Below, in pieces: positions 45,891 to 55,293 of a stretch of DNA of 62,878 nucleotides. The notes below the pieces were generated by a model that was not told the origin of the DNA, made no database searches, and was given only the letters and a program-made list of their open reading frames with translations. The stretch lies in the NCBI GenBank assembly GCA_013824115.1, contig PNNG01000025.1, positions 1 to 62,878 of the forward strand, in the 5' to 3' direction. How positions within the stretch are numbered: the stretch's first letter is position 1; each line of letters opens with the position of its first letter. This DNA comes from Sphingobacteriaceae bacterium (lineage in GTDB: Bacteria > Bacteroidota > Bacteroidia > UBA7662). The position numbers and the translations under genes were made by a program.

Positions 45891-46586
45891 ATGGTTATGA
45901 ATAACGCCAGGTACAAAATTCTTGCAGTAGACGATGAGCCCGATATCCTCGAAATCATTGGATACAACCTTTCGAAAGAAGGGTATGAAGTGCTCACTGC
46001 CAGCAATGGTGCCGATGCCATTCGCATTGCCAAAGAGCAGCGACCCGATCTGATCATCCTCGATATCATGATGCCCAAGATGGATGGCATTGAAACCTGT
46101 CGCCAAATCAAAGAAATCGACAAGCTCAAAAATACCTTCGTGGTGTTTTTAACTGCCCGCGAGGAGGAGTTTGTAGAAATCATGGGTTTTAGTGCGGGTG
46201 CCGACGATTATATTGCCAAGCCCATCAAGCCCCGCGCTCTGTTGAGTCGCATCAACGCCATTTTACGTCGCTCTGGCGGAAAAGAGGATGCCGTTCAACC
46301 CAAAATCCAAATCAACGATCTGTCTATCGACCGCGAAACCTATATGGTAACCAAGGGCAATGAGCAGATTGTATTGGCCAAAAAGGAGTTTGAACTCTTG
46401 TTTTTGCTAGCCAGTAAGCCCGGAAAAGTGTTCTCGCGTGACTTGATATTGGAGCAAATTTGGGGCAACGACGTGGTGGTAATTAACCGTACCATCGACG
46501 TACACATCCGCAAATTGCGTGAAAAAATAGGAGAAGACTACATCCAAACGGTAAAGGGTGTAGGTTACAAGTTTGGAGCTGAGTGA
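45891..46586 (+). CDS. Response regulator, OmpR/PhoB family
   Basis: 231-aa two-component regulator. The receiver domain has phospho-acceptor Asp near residue 58 (LIILDIMMPKMDG) and Lys of YIAKPIKP. The C-terminal winged-helix effector runs about 130-231 (KEFELLFLLASKPGKVFSRD, GNDVVVINRTIDVHIRKLRE). The ATG at 45891 has a second ATG two codons on. The stop overlaps the start of the histidine kinase, so the two form a pair. Confidence 0.94.
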   Translation: MVMNNARYKILAVDDEPDILEIIGYNLSKEGYEVLTASNGADAIRIAKEQRPDLIILDIMMPKMDGIETCRQIKEIDKLKNTFVVFLTAREEEFVEIMGFSAGADDYIAKPIKPRALLSRINAILRRSGGKEDAVQPKIQINDLSIDRETYMVTKGNEQIVLAKKEFELLFLLASKPGKVFSRDLILEQIWGNDVVVINRTIDVHIRKLREKIGEDYIQTVKGVGYKFGAE

Positions 46587-47620
46587 AAAACCCAACCCCT
46601 TCGGCCATTGCTGCTTTGGCAGCTGTAATGATTGCATTGTTGCTTTGGCCGGTGGGATGGTTATTGGGTTGGCAGGGTTGGAAAGTCTTTTTAGGGATTG
46701 TATTGAGCGGTACCATCAGCTATGCGGTGGTACTTTTTGCGGTGAATTATTTTGTGTACCGCAAAGTGAAGCTCATTTATAAAACCATTTATACCGTTAA
46801 ATCGAGCAAATTCAACCAGCAGTTGCAAGATAAACTCAGTCACGACCCACTCGGTGAAGTGATGAGCGAGGTGGACGATTGGGCCAAAGACCGGGGCCTG
46901 GAGCTTGAAAGTGAAATGCGGATGGAAAACTACCGCAAAGAATTTCTCGGAAACGTATCACACGAGCTCAAAACACCCATATTCAACATTCAAGGCTACA
47001 TTCACAGTTTGTTGGATGGAGCCATGGAAGACCCAGAGCTCACCCGACATTTCCTGAAAAAAGCCGCCAAGAGTGCCGACCGCATGGAAATGCTGGTAAA
47101 AGACCTGCTCACCATATCGGAATTGGAAAGCGGCAGCCAGAAACTCGATATGGAGACCTTTGATGTGTATGAGCTCATCAAAGACATCATGGAGCAGTTG
47201 GAGTTCAAAGCCCGTGAAAAACGCGTCAATTTGGGCTTCAAACAAGGATGTACGCCGCCTTTTTTTGTACGAGCCGATAAGAAAAAGGTACGCCAGGTAT
47301 TTGTGAACCTCATTACCAATTCCATTAAGTACGGTAAGGAAGGAGGTCAAACGCTCATTGGCCTGTACGATATGGACAAAAACTACCTCATTGAAGTGTC
47401 TGATAACGGCATTGGCATTGAGGAGGAGCATTTGTCGCGTTTGTTTGAGCGTTTTTACCGGGTTGATAAAGCCCGTTCGCGTGATGAAGGCGGCACAGGG
47501 CTGGGTTTGGCCATCGTAAAACACATTGTGGAGGCCCATAGTCAGAACGTAAATGTGCGGTCGAATCCCGGCGATGGAAGCACCTTTGGGGTTACCCTCG
47601 AAAAAGCACTTGATAAGTAA
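46583..47620 (+). CDS. Sensor histidine kinase, PhoR-like
   Basis: 345-aa kinase. Two N-terminal helices (about 8-28 and 35-57) with almost no extracellular loop. A short linker leads to the H-box GNVSHELKTPIFNIQGY with His near residue 127. The ATPase domain has LITNSIKYG (N-box), DNGIGIEEEHL and DEGGTGLGLAIVKHIV (G-boxes). The start is GTG at 46583, overlapping the regulator stop. The lack of a sensory loop suggests membrane or cytoplasmic signal sensing. Confidence 0.94.
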   Translation: MKNPTPSAIAALAAVMIALLLWPVGWLLGWQGWKVFLGIVLSGTISYAVVLFAVNYFVYRKVKLIYKTIYTVKSSKFNQQLQDKLSHDPLGEVMSEVDDWAKDRGLELESEMRMENYRKEFLGNVSHELKTPIFNIQGYIHSLLDGAMEDPELTRHFLKKAAKSADRMEMLVKDLLTISELESGSQKLDMETFDVYELIKDIMEQLEFKAREKRVNLGFKQGCTPPFFVRADKKKVRQVFVNLITNSIKYGKEGGQTLIGLYDMDKNYLIEVSDNGIGIEEEHLSRLFERFYRVDKARSRDEGGTGLGLAIVKHIVEAHSQNVNVRSNPGDGSTFGVTLEKALDK

Positions 47621-47638
47621 GTAAAGGCCGTATTTTTG
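47610..47638 (+). promoter_or_regulatory. Promoter of the RluA-type gene
   Basis: TTG (47610-47612), 18-nt spacer, TATTTTTG (47631-47638), then CGGC and the ATG at 47643. This is a full -33/-7 promoter with only 4 nt between the box and the start codon, predicting a leaderless transcript. Confidence 0.7.
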
Positions 47639-47642
47639 CGGC

Positions 47643-48362
47643 ATGAAGAAAACGCAGTTTACCGACCTGATTTTGTTTGAAAACGATCGGGTAATGGTGG
47701 TAAACAAACCTCCGATGCTCAGTTCGCTTGATGAACGTTTTGCTGAAGCGCCTTCGCTTTTGCGCATGGCCAAGGCACATGATCCCGAATTGCGCTTGTG
47801 TCACCGGCTCGATAAAGAGACTTCGGGTGCCCTCATTTTAGCCAAAGACGACGAATCGTATCGTTTCATTTCGATGGAATTTGAGCACCGCCGCATTGTA
47901 AAAAAGTACCACGCTGTGGTGGAAGGCATCCAACAATTTGAAATGGAAGAAGTGGATTTGCCTATTGGAACGGGCAGAAACGGACTCATGCGTGTTGATT
48001 TTGGCAGCGGCAAAGATGCTCTGACCTATTTTCAGTCGGTACAATTCTTCCGACACTATACTTTGGTAGAATGTACGCCTATCACCGGCCGCACCCACCA
48101 AATCAGGGTGCATTTGGCAGCCCGCAAGGCAGTTATCGCCAACGATACCGCCTATGGTGCTAAGGTCCCTCATTTATCGGCCATCAAGCGCAAATTCAAC
48201 ATCGGTAAATTCGAGGAAGAGAAGCCCATGATTCAGCGATTTGCTTTGCATGCACGCGCTGTGAAATTTCGTTGGGACGAAGGGCAGGAGGTGGAAGTGA
48301 CCGCACCTTACCCCAAAGACATGGATGTGCTGTTGAAGCAGCTCGAAAAGTGGGACAGCTAA
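47643..48362 (+). CDS. RluA-family pseudouridine synthase
   Basis: 239-aa enzyme making pseudouridine in rRNA or tRNA. The catalytic Asp is in CHRLDKETSGALILAKD (HRLDKxTSG). ITGRTHQIRVHLA is the second family motif. There is no N-terminal S4 domain. Target uridine is unknown. Its own promoter with the ATG 4 nt downstream separates it from the kinase upstream, although the gap is only 22 bp. Confidence 0.92.
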   Translation: MKKTQFTDLILFENDRVMVVNKPPMLSSLDERFAEAPSLLRMAKAHDPELRLCHRLDKETSGALILAKDDESYRFISMEFEHRRIVKKYHAVVEGIQQFEMEEVDLPIGTGRNGLMRVDFGSGKDALTYFQSVQFFRHYTLVECTPITGRTHQIRVHLAARKAVIANDTAYGAKVPHLSAIKRKFNIGKFEEEKPMIQRFALHARAVKFRWDEGQEVEVTAPYPKDMDVLLKQLEKWDS

Positions 48363-48366
48363 GCCG

Positions 48367-49404
48367 ATGATTGAATACGAATTGGCGCGTATCAACAAGC
48401 TCATTTACCACCGTTTACACGATGTGGAAAGTGACTTGGCGCCTGAATTAAATGAATCGGCGTACTTCAGGGCTGATGAATCCGAAGACGAAGCCCTGCG
48501 CCGTATTTTCCTCAAGCCCTTTAATCAGGTCGCCCAAACACAGGAATTTACCCATCCGGTTGCTTTGGAGCTGAATCCGCTTTTTAGTTTGTGTAAAAGC
48601 ATGGAGCTCGGACAGGATTTCGTTTTCTGCAGCAAAGGCATGGCCAAGCACTTGCACGACGTATCGCGGCATCCGGCCATACCGGGTGGTGATTTGTTTG
48701 TGATTCAGTTTCAGGATGTGACCTTCGGCAATGCTGTTTTCGATGCCTTAGGTATTTACAAAATTGAGAACAAAGACTTTTTCATCGAAACCTCTGAAGT
48801 AATCACCGGCGAAACGGGCTTGCGGTTTAGAAAAGGCATTGGCTCCAAAAAATTTGAAAAGGCTTTATTGGTGCTTTTCAGCGAAGACACAGGCTATACT
48901 TTGTTGCCATTGGAAAAAGCAGGAGGCGAAACCGAATACTGGACACGCGATTTTGTGGGGGCGCAGTCGAAAAACGACCATATCAACCATACCAATGCGG
49001 TATTAACCCTCACCAAGAACTTCGTTACGCAGCAGTATCCCGAGCAATTTGAAATCAACAAAGCCGATCAAATTGACCTGCTCAACCGATCGGTAGATTT
49101 TTTCAAAAAGAACGAAACCTTCGATAAGCGCAGCTTTGAGCAGGAGGTATTGCAAGATGCCGAAGTGATTCGGAGCTTTCATGAATACAACAAACAATAC
49201 AGCGAAGAAGTAAATTGGGAGCTGGCCGATCATTTTGAAATATCGCAGCAGGCGGTGAAAAAGCAGCAGCGCATTTTTAAGAGTGTGTTGAAGCTCGACA
49301 AGAATTTCCACATTTACATCCACGGCAACCGGAGTTTGATTGAACAGGGTACCGATCCCGACGGGCGTAAATTCTACAAAATCTACTACGAAAACGAGGC
49401 CTAG
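48367..49404 (+). CDS. Nucleoid-associated protein of the YejK/NdpA family
   Basis: 345-aa protein of the 37-kDa nucleoid-associated family. FVIQFQDVTFGNAVFDALGIYKIE lies around residues 115-140 (split here: FVIQFQDVTFGN then AVFDALGIYKIE). An alpha/beta C-terminal half includes FKSVLKLDKNFHIYIHGNR. E. coli YejK binds DNA and interacts with topoisomerases; the role in Bacteroidota is not known. It begins 4 bp after the pseudouridine synthase gene, so the two are co-transcribed. It is convergent with the permease gene. Confidence 0.82.
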   Translation: MIEYELARINKLIYHRLHDVESDLAPELNESAYFRADESEDEALRRIFLKPFNQVAQTQEFTHPVALELNPLFSLCKSMELGQDFVFCSKGMAKHLHDVSRHPAIPGGDLFVIQFQDVTFGNAVFDALGIYKIENKDFFIETSEVITGETGLRFRKGIGSKKFEKALLVLFSEDTGYTLLPLEKAGGETEYWTRDFVGAQSKNDHINHTNAVLTLTKNFVTQQYPEQFEINKADQIDLLNRSVDFFKKNETFDKRSFEQEVLQDAEVIRSFHEYNKQYSEEVNWELADHFEISQQAVKKQQRIFKSVLKLDKNFHIYIHGNRSLIEQGTDPDGRKFYKIYYENEA

Positions 49405-49407
49405 CGC

Positions 49408-50628
49408 TTACTGAAACCGAATGGCTTCCACCGGGCGAATGCGCGCAATGGCCAAAGCAGGCAGTAAAAGCAGCACCACACACGAAGCAAAGGTGGCTAC
49501 GTTCAGCAGCAGCCATTCTTCTAAGCCAATGGAAAGAGGAACGGCAGAAACGTAGTAGCTGGCCTCATCGAGCTTGATGATGCTGAATTGGGTTTGGAGC
49601 CAGTAGAACGTTAAGGCCAGCACATTGCCAATGAGCATGCCTAAACCTGAAATGTAGGCACCCGTAAGCACAAATAGCGCACTGATGCTGCGTGTTTGCA
49701 TGCCCATGGCTTTGAAAAGCCCGATGGTTTGGGTGCGTTCGAGGATGAGGATGAACAAGGCTGAAACCATATTGATGCCTGCCACCAGCAACATGATGAT
49801 CATGAGCACCTGTTTGTTTAAATCGAATAGCTGCAGCCAGCCGAAGAGGTTAGGATAGAGGTCCTGCACGGTGTATGCCTCCAATCGCGCGTCTAACTGC
49901 TCACTCATGGCATAAGCGGTGGGCTGCATTTGCTCAAACTTACTCAAATGCACTTCCAAGCTGCCCATTTCATCATCCGACCAGCCATTGAGCTTCACAA
50001 TGTGTCGCAAATCGATGATGGCATAGGGCTTCGAAAATTCACCTTCTATACCTAGTTTATAAATGCCACTTATGGTAAAAACGCGTGCTCGAGGAGGTTC
50101 TTGGATAAAAAAGCACTGGAGCTTGTCGCCAACTTTTAATTCCAATTTGCGGGCTACCGATTGGGGCAACAGCATTTCGTTGCTGGCTTCTTCGGTACTA
50201 AAAGCAGGCATTTTTCCTTGGGTGAGACAGCTGGCCAGGAAGTCGAGCCGGTAGCTGCTGTCCACCCCTTTGAGCACAAATCCTTCGAAGGCTTCATCGG
50301 TACGCGCAATGCCGGCTTTGGTGGCAGTAGGGGCCATCCATTCCACACCCTCATTTTGTTGAAGGCTTTCTAACTCATCGAGGCGCAGTGAAAATGGCCT
50401 TTGTTCAAAAGATTGGCTCATTTCGAGCTTACTTACTTGAATGTGGCCCCAAAAGCCGGTAAATTTGACGGGAATACTTTGCTGGAAGCCGTTCACAATG
50501 GCGCTGGCTGCGAGTATCACCACAATACCCGTGGCTACCCCGGCAATGGCAATGCGTACCACCAAACGAGAGAGGTGGTTGCCTTGGTCGATGGCCAGCC
50601 GCTTAAACAAAAAACGAATCAGTGACAA
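49408..50628 (-). CDS. ABC transporter permease, LolC/LolE or MacB-like
   Basis: 406-aa permease of the FtsX/MacB_PCD architecture. One helix lies near residues 25-48, a periplasmic domain follows (about 50-250), and three C-terminal helices are near 270-300, 320-345 and 370-395. LGMLIGNVLALTFYWLQ and ARIRPVEAIRFQ (C-terminal) match the lipoprotein-releasing family. No ATPase gene is adjacent. The start must be TTG at 50628, since no ATG occurs before residue 70 and an in-frame TAG lies three codons upstream. That start overlaps the start of the divergent muramidase gene. Confidence 0.87.
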   Translation of the reverse strand: MSLIRFLFKRLAIDQGNHLSRLVVRIAIAGVATGIVVILAASAIVNGFQQSIPVKFTGFWGHIQVSKLEMSQSFEQRPFSLRLDELESLQQNEGVEWMAPTATKAGIARTDEAFEGFVLKGVDSSYRLDFLASCLTQGKMPAFSTEEASNEMLLPQSVARKLELKVGDKLQCFFIQEPPRARVFTISGIYKLGIEGEFSKPYAIIDLRHIVKLNGWSDDEMGSLEVHLSKFEQMQPTAYAMSEQLDARLEAYTVQDLYPNLFGWLQLFDLNKQVLMIIMLLVAGINMVSALFILILERTQTIGLFKAMGMQTRSISALFVLTGAYISGLGMLIGNVLALTFYWLQTQFSIIKLDEASYYVSAVPLSIGLEEWLLLNVATFASCVVLLLLPALAIARIRPVEAIRFQ

Positions 50629-51809
50629 AAACTGCTATTTGCCTCAAAATTAGAAAAGCTGCGCTATTTATGTGGCTATTTGTGGGTATTGCTTGTAAGG
50701 GACAAGCCCAATTGCTTACGGGCGCCGAACAAACACAGGTTTGGAAACCCCTTTTGCAGAACAAAACGCTCGGTTTGGTGGTGAATCACACCGCTTATAC
50801 TCCCGAGGGACATCTGCTCGACCTACTGCTGCGCGAAAAACAAGCAGTAAAAGCCGTATTTGCCCCCGAACATGGTTTTAGGGGAGAAGCCGAAGCCGGT
50901 GCGAAAATCGAAAATGGCAAAGATGCCCGCACAGGCGTTTCGGTGATTTCGTTGTATGGCAGCAAGAAAAAGCCGCAGCCAGCCGATTTGAAGGACATTG
51001 ACCTGCTCATTTTCGATATGCAAGATGTGGGTGCTCGCTTTTATACTTACATCAGCACCTTGCATTACGTCATGGAAGCCTGTGCCGAGCAAAATATTCC
51101 TTTGTTGCTTTTCGACAGACCCAATCCAAACGGCCATTACATGGATGGACCCATACTGGATACCGCTTTTCGTTCGTTTGTGGGCATGCACCCCATTCCC
51201 ATTGTGCATGGAATGACTTTGGGTGAATATGCGCAAATGATCAATGGTGAAGGATGGCTGGCCGGAGGGGTGAAATGCAAGCTGCAAATAGTGAAGTTGA
51301 AAAACTACACCCGCCAAACTCCCTATACTTTGCCTATTCCACCTTCGCCCAATTTGCCCGATATGCATTCGGTGTATTTGTATCCATCGACTTGCTTTTT
51401 TGAAGGCACCGACATCAGTTTGGGCAGGGGTACCGACCGTCCCTTTCAGCTCGTCGGAGCCCCTTGGTTCAAAGGAGGTGATACGAGCTTTGTGCCACGT
51501 TCCATTCCGGGTAAAGCAGAAAAGCCGCCTCAAATGGGTGTGCTTTGCCATGGTTTCGATTATGGCAAACAGCCGGTTGCTAGCTTGCGGCAGCAGGCCC
51601 GCATCGATTTAATGCCTTTGCTCAGTTTTTACGCCCAGGCACCCGATAAAGCGAAGTTCTTCACGCCCTTTTTCGACAAATTGGCAGGTAGCGATCAGTT
51701 GCGCAAACAGATTGCCGCTGGTTTGACTGAATCGGACATCCGAAAAAGTTGGGAGCCGGGATTGAAAGCTTTTGCCAACATGCGTAAAAAATATTTGTTG
51801 TACCCTTGA
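50622..51809 (+). CDS. DUF1343 / NamZ-type exo-beta-N-acetylmuramidase
   Basis: 395-aa exported protein of the DUF1343 family, whose B. subtilis member NamZ cleaves terminal MurNAc from peptidoglycan fragments. Signal peptide about 1-29 (LFMWLFVGIACKGQAQ). Family motifs: GLVVNHTAY, AVFAPEHGFRGEAEAGA, IDLLIFDMQDVGARFYTYIS, LFDRPNPNG, FFEGTDISLGRGTDRPF. Start is GTG at 50622; ATG at 50670 would leave a signal peptide without its Lys/Arg n-region. Role is probably muropeptide recycling. Fmt follows with no gap beyond 13 bp. Confidence 0.92.
   Translation: MTKTAICLKIRKAALFMWLFVGIACKGQAQLLTGAEQTQVWKPLLQNKTLGLVVNHTAYTPEGHLLDLLLREKQAVKAVFAPEHGFRGEAEAGAKIENGKDARTGVSVISLYGSKKKPQPADLKDIDLLIFDMQDVGARFYTYISTLHYVMEACAEQNIPLLLFDRPNPNGHYMDGPILDTAFRSFVGMHPIPIVHGMTLGEYAQMINGEGWLAGGVKCKLQIVKLKNYTRQTPYTLPIPPSPNLPDMHSVYLYPSTCFFEGTDISLGRGTDRPFQLVGAPWFKGGDTSFVPRSIPGKAEKPPQMGVLCHGFDYGKQPVASLRQQARIDLMPLLSFYAQAPDKAKFFTPFFDKLAGSDQLRKQIAAGLTESDIRKSWEPGLKAFANMRKKYLLYP
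50645..50652 (-). promoter_or_regulatory. -7 element of the ABC permease gene, inside the divergent gene
   Basis: TAATTTTG on the minus strand matches TAnnTTTG and lies 16 nt upstream of the TTG start at 50628. It falls within the 5' coding part of the divergent muramidase gene. Confidence 0.45.
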
Positions 51810-51822
51810 TGGGCAAATTTTA

Positions 51823-52761
51823 ATGGAACAGAAACGCATCATTTTTTTAGGAACACCCGCCTTTGCAGTGGCCTGTTTGCAAGCCTTGGTAGAAGCCAAA
51901 TTGAATGTGGTGGCTGTGGTTACCATGCCCGACAAGCCGGCGGGTAGGGGACAAAAGCTGCAGGAGTCGGCAGTGAAGCAGTATGCGGTGGCCCAAGGCA
52001 TTCCGGTTTTGCAGCCCGAAAAGCTGAAAAACCCCGATTTTTTGACCGAATTAGCCTCTTACCAAGCCGATTTGCAGGTGGTAGTCGCCTTTAGGATGCT
52101 TCCTGAAGTCGTTTGGAATATGCCGCCTTTGGGCACCTATAATCTACATGCTTCGCTGCTTCCTCAGTACCGCGGGGCAGCACCCATCAATTGGGCCCTC
52201 ATCAATGGTGAACACGAAACGGGCATCACTACCTTCAAACTGAAGCACGAAATCGATACCGGTGATTTGGTGCACCAAGAGAAGGTAGCTATTGCACCCA
52301 ATATGGATGCAGGCCAATTGCACGATGTGTTGATGGAACGCGGGGCCCAACTCATGCTACGTACAGTGCAGGAAGTTTTTGATGGAAGCGTCGTTTACAT
52401 CCCCCAAAGCGAATCAACTGAAATACTAAAGGCAGCACCCAAAATTTTTAAGGAACACTGCCGCATCCAATGGCAGCAGGAAGGAGACCGGGTGGTGCAA
52501 CTCATCAGGGGATTGTCGCCTTATCCCGGTGCCTTCGCTTTGGCCAACGGATTGGTTTTGAAAATTTACAAAGCCCAATTCAGGCACGAAAGGCATTTTG
52601 TACCGGTGGGACAGTCGCGCTTACAAGCTGATGAATGGCAAGTAGCCGTTTCCGATGGCTGGATTACCTTGTTGGAAGTGCAGCTTGAAGGCAAAAAGCG
52701 GATGGCCTCCGCCGATTTGCTGCGCGGAAATGCAGCCTTGGCAGCTTTACTACTGGAGTAA
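51823..52761 (+). CDS. fmt: Methionyl-tRNA formyltransferase
   Basis: 312-aa enzyme that formylates initiator Met-tRNA. N-terminal RIIFLGTPAFAVACLQAL, then NLHASLLPQYRGAAPINWAL (formyl-transfer site) and LKHEIDTGDL with the catalytic Asp. The C-terminal OB-like domain (about 205-312) is typical. The ATG at 51823 is used; the upstream frame extends into the 3' end of the muramidase gene without family similarity. Confidence 0.96.
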   Translation: MEQKRIIFLGTPAFAVACLQALVEAKLNVVAVVTMPDKPAGRGQKLQESAVKQYAVAQGIPVLQPEKLKNPDFLTELASYQADLQVVVAFRMLPEVVWNMPPLGTYNLHASLLPQYRGAAPINWALINGEHETGITTFKLKHEIDTGDLVHQEKVAIAPNMDAGQLHDVLMERGAQLMLRTVQEVFDGSVVYIPQSESTEILKAAPKIFKEHCRIQWQQEGDRVVQLIRGLSPYPGAFALANGLVLKIYKAQFRHERHFVPVGQSRLQADEWQVAVSDGWITLLEVQLEGKKRMASADLLRGNAALAALLLE

Positions 52762-52763
52762 AT

Positions 52764-53609
52764 TCAAAGGGTAATGCTGTTGATGGCCAGTTGGTTGAGG
52801 CTTTCTGTTAAAGCAACCGCCTGCTTTCGGAAATAGCGTTTGTTGCGCCATCCACCCACCCAACGTACGCCTGCTATGGCATTGGTGAGGTATACTTCTT
52901 CGGCTGCTTGCAAATCGGCATGCGACAGCAATTGCTCCTTGAGCTGGTAACCAAGGGTGGGTAGCATTTCCAAAAACACCCTTCGCATCACACCCGGCAA
53001 ACAGCCGCCATCTAAAGCGGGCGTGCGCAGTATGCCATCGCGAAGCACAAAAACATTGCTGTTGCTGCTTTCGAGCAGGGCGCCTTCGGCATGATACATC
53101 AAAGCATCGTCCCAACCCGCTTCGCGGGCCTCTCTGCCCGCAAGCACATACTGAAGTGCACTGGAACTTTTGATCTCGGGTACAAAAAGCGATTGTTTGG
53201 CCCTGCTGGCATCACCCACAATCAAGCCTTTGTAATTGAGAATAAAGGCATTATGTGGCAAAGTTTCTATTTCCATTAACCAGCAGGCTTCATCGTTTAG
53301 CGGGGTATAAAATCCACCCGATTGGCGCCAAACCTGCACGCGTAACCGAGCTCCATGGCGGATTTTGTTGGCTTCAATCAATTGCTCCAGTTGAGCTTGA
53401 AAGCTTTCGAAGTGAAAAGCCGGACGGATGCCCAACATACGCATGCCGTATTGCAGCCTGTCGAAATGCCAACCCGCCCAAAGCGCTTGTCCGTACATGA
53501 CTCTTATGGACTCAAAAACCCCATCGCCATAACGCATTGCCCGGTTGTTGGAAGCAAGCGGTACGTTTTGGGCGGGAAGAAGTTCGCCTTGGTAATTGAG
53601 CCATTGCAT
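52764..53609 (-). CDS. Class IV aminotransferase (branched-chain aminotransferase / aminodeoxychorismate lyase type)
   Basis: 281-aa PLP enzyme of fold type IV. The N-terminus [16 protein letters not shown] and the PLP-Lys in [17 protein letters not shown] (Lys near residue 145) fit. [18 protein letters not shown], then GCLPGVMRR, are the cofactor phosphate-binding motifs. Length and motifs do not separate IlvE-type from PabC-type; the short N-terminus is compatible with PabC. It is convergent with fmt (2-bp gap) and divergent from fbp. Confidence 0.88.
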   Translation of the reverse strand: MQWLNYQGELLPAQNVPLASNNRAMRYGDGVFESIRVMYGQALWAGWHFDRLQYGMRMLGIRPAFHFESFQAQLEQLIEANKIRHGARLRVQVWRQSGGFYTPLNDEACWLMEIETLPHNAFILNYKGLIVGDASRAKQSLFVPEIKSSSALQYVLAGREAREAGWDDALMYHAEGALLESSNSNVFVLRDGILRTPALDGGCLPGVMRRVFLEMLPTLGYQLKEQLLSHADLQAAEEVYLTNAIAGVRWVGGWRNKRYFRKQAVALTESLNQLAINSITL

Positions 53610-53654
53610 CCTGCAAATTTAGGGGATGCGCATTGCCCGCTGGCTTTTTTTCTA

Positions 53655-53669
53655 CCTTATCTGATAAGG
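53655..53669. promoter_or_regulatory. Palindromic site upstream of fbp
   Basis: CCTTAT-ctg-ATAAGG, a 6-bp inverted repeat with a 3-nt centre in the divergent region between the aminotransferase gene and fbp, 33 nt before the fbp ATG. It could be an operator; no regulator is identified. Confidence 0.3.
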
Positions 53670-53701
53670 AATCTTTAATTTCGTTTCACCAAACGCTCAT
53701 T

Positions 53702-54745
53702 ATGCAATCACCTACACGTGTCGTTACCCTGGGCCAGTTCATCATCGAACGCCAAAAAGAATTTCCCTATTCCAAAGGCCAACTTTCGCGTTTGCTGCGT
53801 GACATAGGCATTGCAGCCAAAATTGTGAACCGCGAAGTAAACAAGGCTGGATTGGTAAATATCTTGGGGGAAGCAGGCATAACCAACATCCAAGGTGAAG
53901 AGGTTAAAAAGTTGGACGTTTTTGCGAATGAACAATTTATTGCTGCCCTGAATGCCGGGGGCGAATGTTGCGCAGTAGCCAGCGAAGAAGAAGAAGATAT
54001 CATCCCCATTTCATCTGAAGTGTCGAAAGATGCCAAGTATGTGGTGCTGATGGATCCTTTGGATGGCAGCTCTAACATCGATGTGAATGTGAGCATTGGT
54101 ACCATCTTCTCTATTTACCGACGGACTTCGTTCAGTGGTCCGGGTACGCTCGACGACTGCCTGCAGCCAGGCAGCGAGCAAGTAGGAGCGGGCTATATAG
54201 TGTATGGAAGCAGCACCATGTTGGTGTATACGACAGGGCATGGCGTCAATGGATTTACCCTCGATCCGTCGATTGGTGAATTTTGTTTGTCGCACCCCAA
54301 TATGCGCATCCCCGAAAATGGCATTATTTATTCTATCAATGAAGGCAATTATGCCGATTTTCCAGAGGGCATCAAAAAATACATCAAATATTGCCAGGAG
54401 GTCGACAAAAAATCGAAACGCCCTTACAGCTCGCGATACATTGGTTCTATGGTGGCCGACTTCCACCGAAACTTAATCAAAGGGGGGGTTTTTATTTACC
54501 CCGGTACTGGCAAATCACCCGAAGGAAAGCTGCGTTTGGGTTATGAATGTAATCCACTTTCGTTCATTGTAGAACAAGCAGGTGGAAAAGCTACTGACGG
54601 GTTTAACCGCATTCTCGACCTCCAACCCAAATCGTTGCATCAACGAACCCCCATTGTGTTGGGAAGCAAAAACATGGTTGAAAAGGTAGAGGAGTTTATG
54701 CGCACCTATTCGCCAGTGAAACCAGTTGAGTATTTCATAGGCTAA
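53702..54745 (+). CDS. fbp: Fructose-1,6-bisphosphatase, class I
   Basis: 347-aa gluconeogenic enzyme. The metal and phosphate sites are [20 protein letters not shown] and the [20 protein letters not shown] region. [20 protein letters not shown] ([17 protein letters not shown]) binds the sugar phosphate. The ATG at 53702 matches the family N-terminus ([12 protein letters not shown]). The gene is separate from pgi but acts on the same hexose-phosphate pool. The 3' end overlaps the convergent YkuK-like gene by 4 bp. Confidence 0.96.
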   Translation: MQSPTRVVTLGQFIIERQKEFPYSKGQLSRLLRDIGIAAKIVNREVNKAGLVNILGEAGITNIQGEEVKKLDVFANEQFIAALNAGGECCAVASEEEEDIIPISSEVSKDAKYVVLMDPLDGSSNIDVNVSIGTIFSIYRRTSFSGPGTLDDCLQPGSEQVGAGYIVYGSSTMLVYTTGHGVNGFTLDPSIGEFCLSHPNMRIPENGIIYSINEGNYADFPEGIKKYIKYCQEVDKKSKRPYSSRYIGSMVADFHRNLIKGGVFIYPGTGKSPEGKLRLGYECNPLSFIVEQAGGKATDGFNRILDLQPKSLHQRTPIVLGSKNMVEKVEEFMRTYSPVKPVEYFIG

Positions 54746-55212
54746 TTCACCACCTTATTTGCACAGCAGCTGCTTGCAAAAGCAAAAGGTTTGGCCCTGA
54801 ACTCAAATCCCATCCCTAATATATAGCCCTTGGCTTCGGCCAAGCTGCTATTCGATTTGAATTGCGGATCGGTATTGATGTCGGCATGTACTTCCAAAGG
54901 TACATTGAGCTTGTTGAGGGTTTCCAACAAGCCATAGGCCACTTCAATAGACATGCTTACCTCGCGTAACATGCGTTCGCGCACCCCCATGCGAAACTTT
55001 TCACGGACTTTATTCACCAGCATTTTGCCTCCATGTCCTTCACGCAGGACTACTACCACAGAGGCGTATTCGGTATACCCTCCCTTGTATTGCGAGTCGG
55101 TGCCGATGCAAACCCGCACCCGATAGCCCGCACCTCGGTCGGCCAATACCCATTGTGTAACTGCGTCTGCCAACGAATGTTCAATGGGTGCTCCACTTAA
55201 CGATTTCCACAT
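54742..55212 (-). CDS. YkuK / DUF458 family RNase H-like protein
   Basis: 156-aa protein of the DUF458 family, with an RNase H-like fold. The first conserved Asp is in [19 protein letters not shown] and the second acidic site in [16 protein letters not shown]. subtilis YkuK has no established function. It ends in a Cys-Cys ([12 protein letters not shown]) not usual in the family. It stands alone between fbp (convergent) and the polysaccharide operon. Confidence 0.85.
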   Translation of the reverse strand: MWKSLSGAPIEHSLADAVTQWVLADRGAGYRVRVCIGTDSQYKGGYTEYASVVVVLREGHGGKMLVNKVREKFRMGVRERMLREVSMSIEVAYGLLETLNKLNVPLEVHADINTDPQFKSNSSLAEAKGYILGMGFEFRAKPFAFASSCCANKVVN

Positions 55213-55293
55213 AACAGCTTTTTTTCGAATATAGGCTGTTTGTATGAACTTAGTGTTTCATTGATAGGGTTGATTTTCAACAGCTTGTGCACA

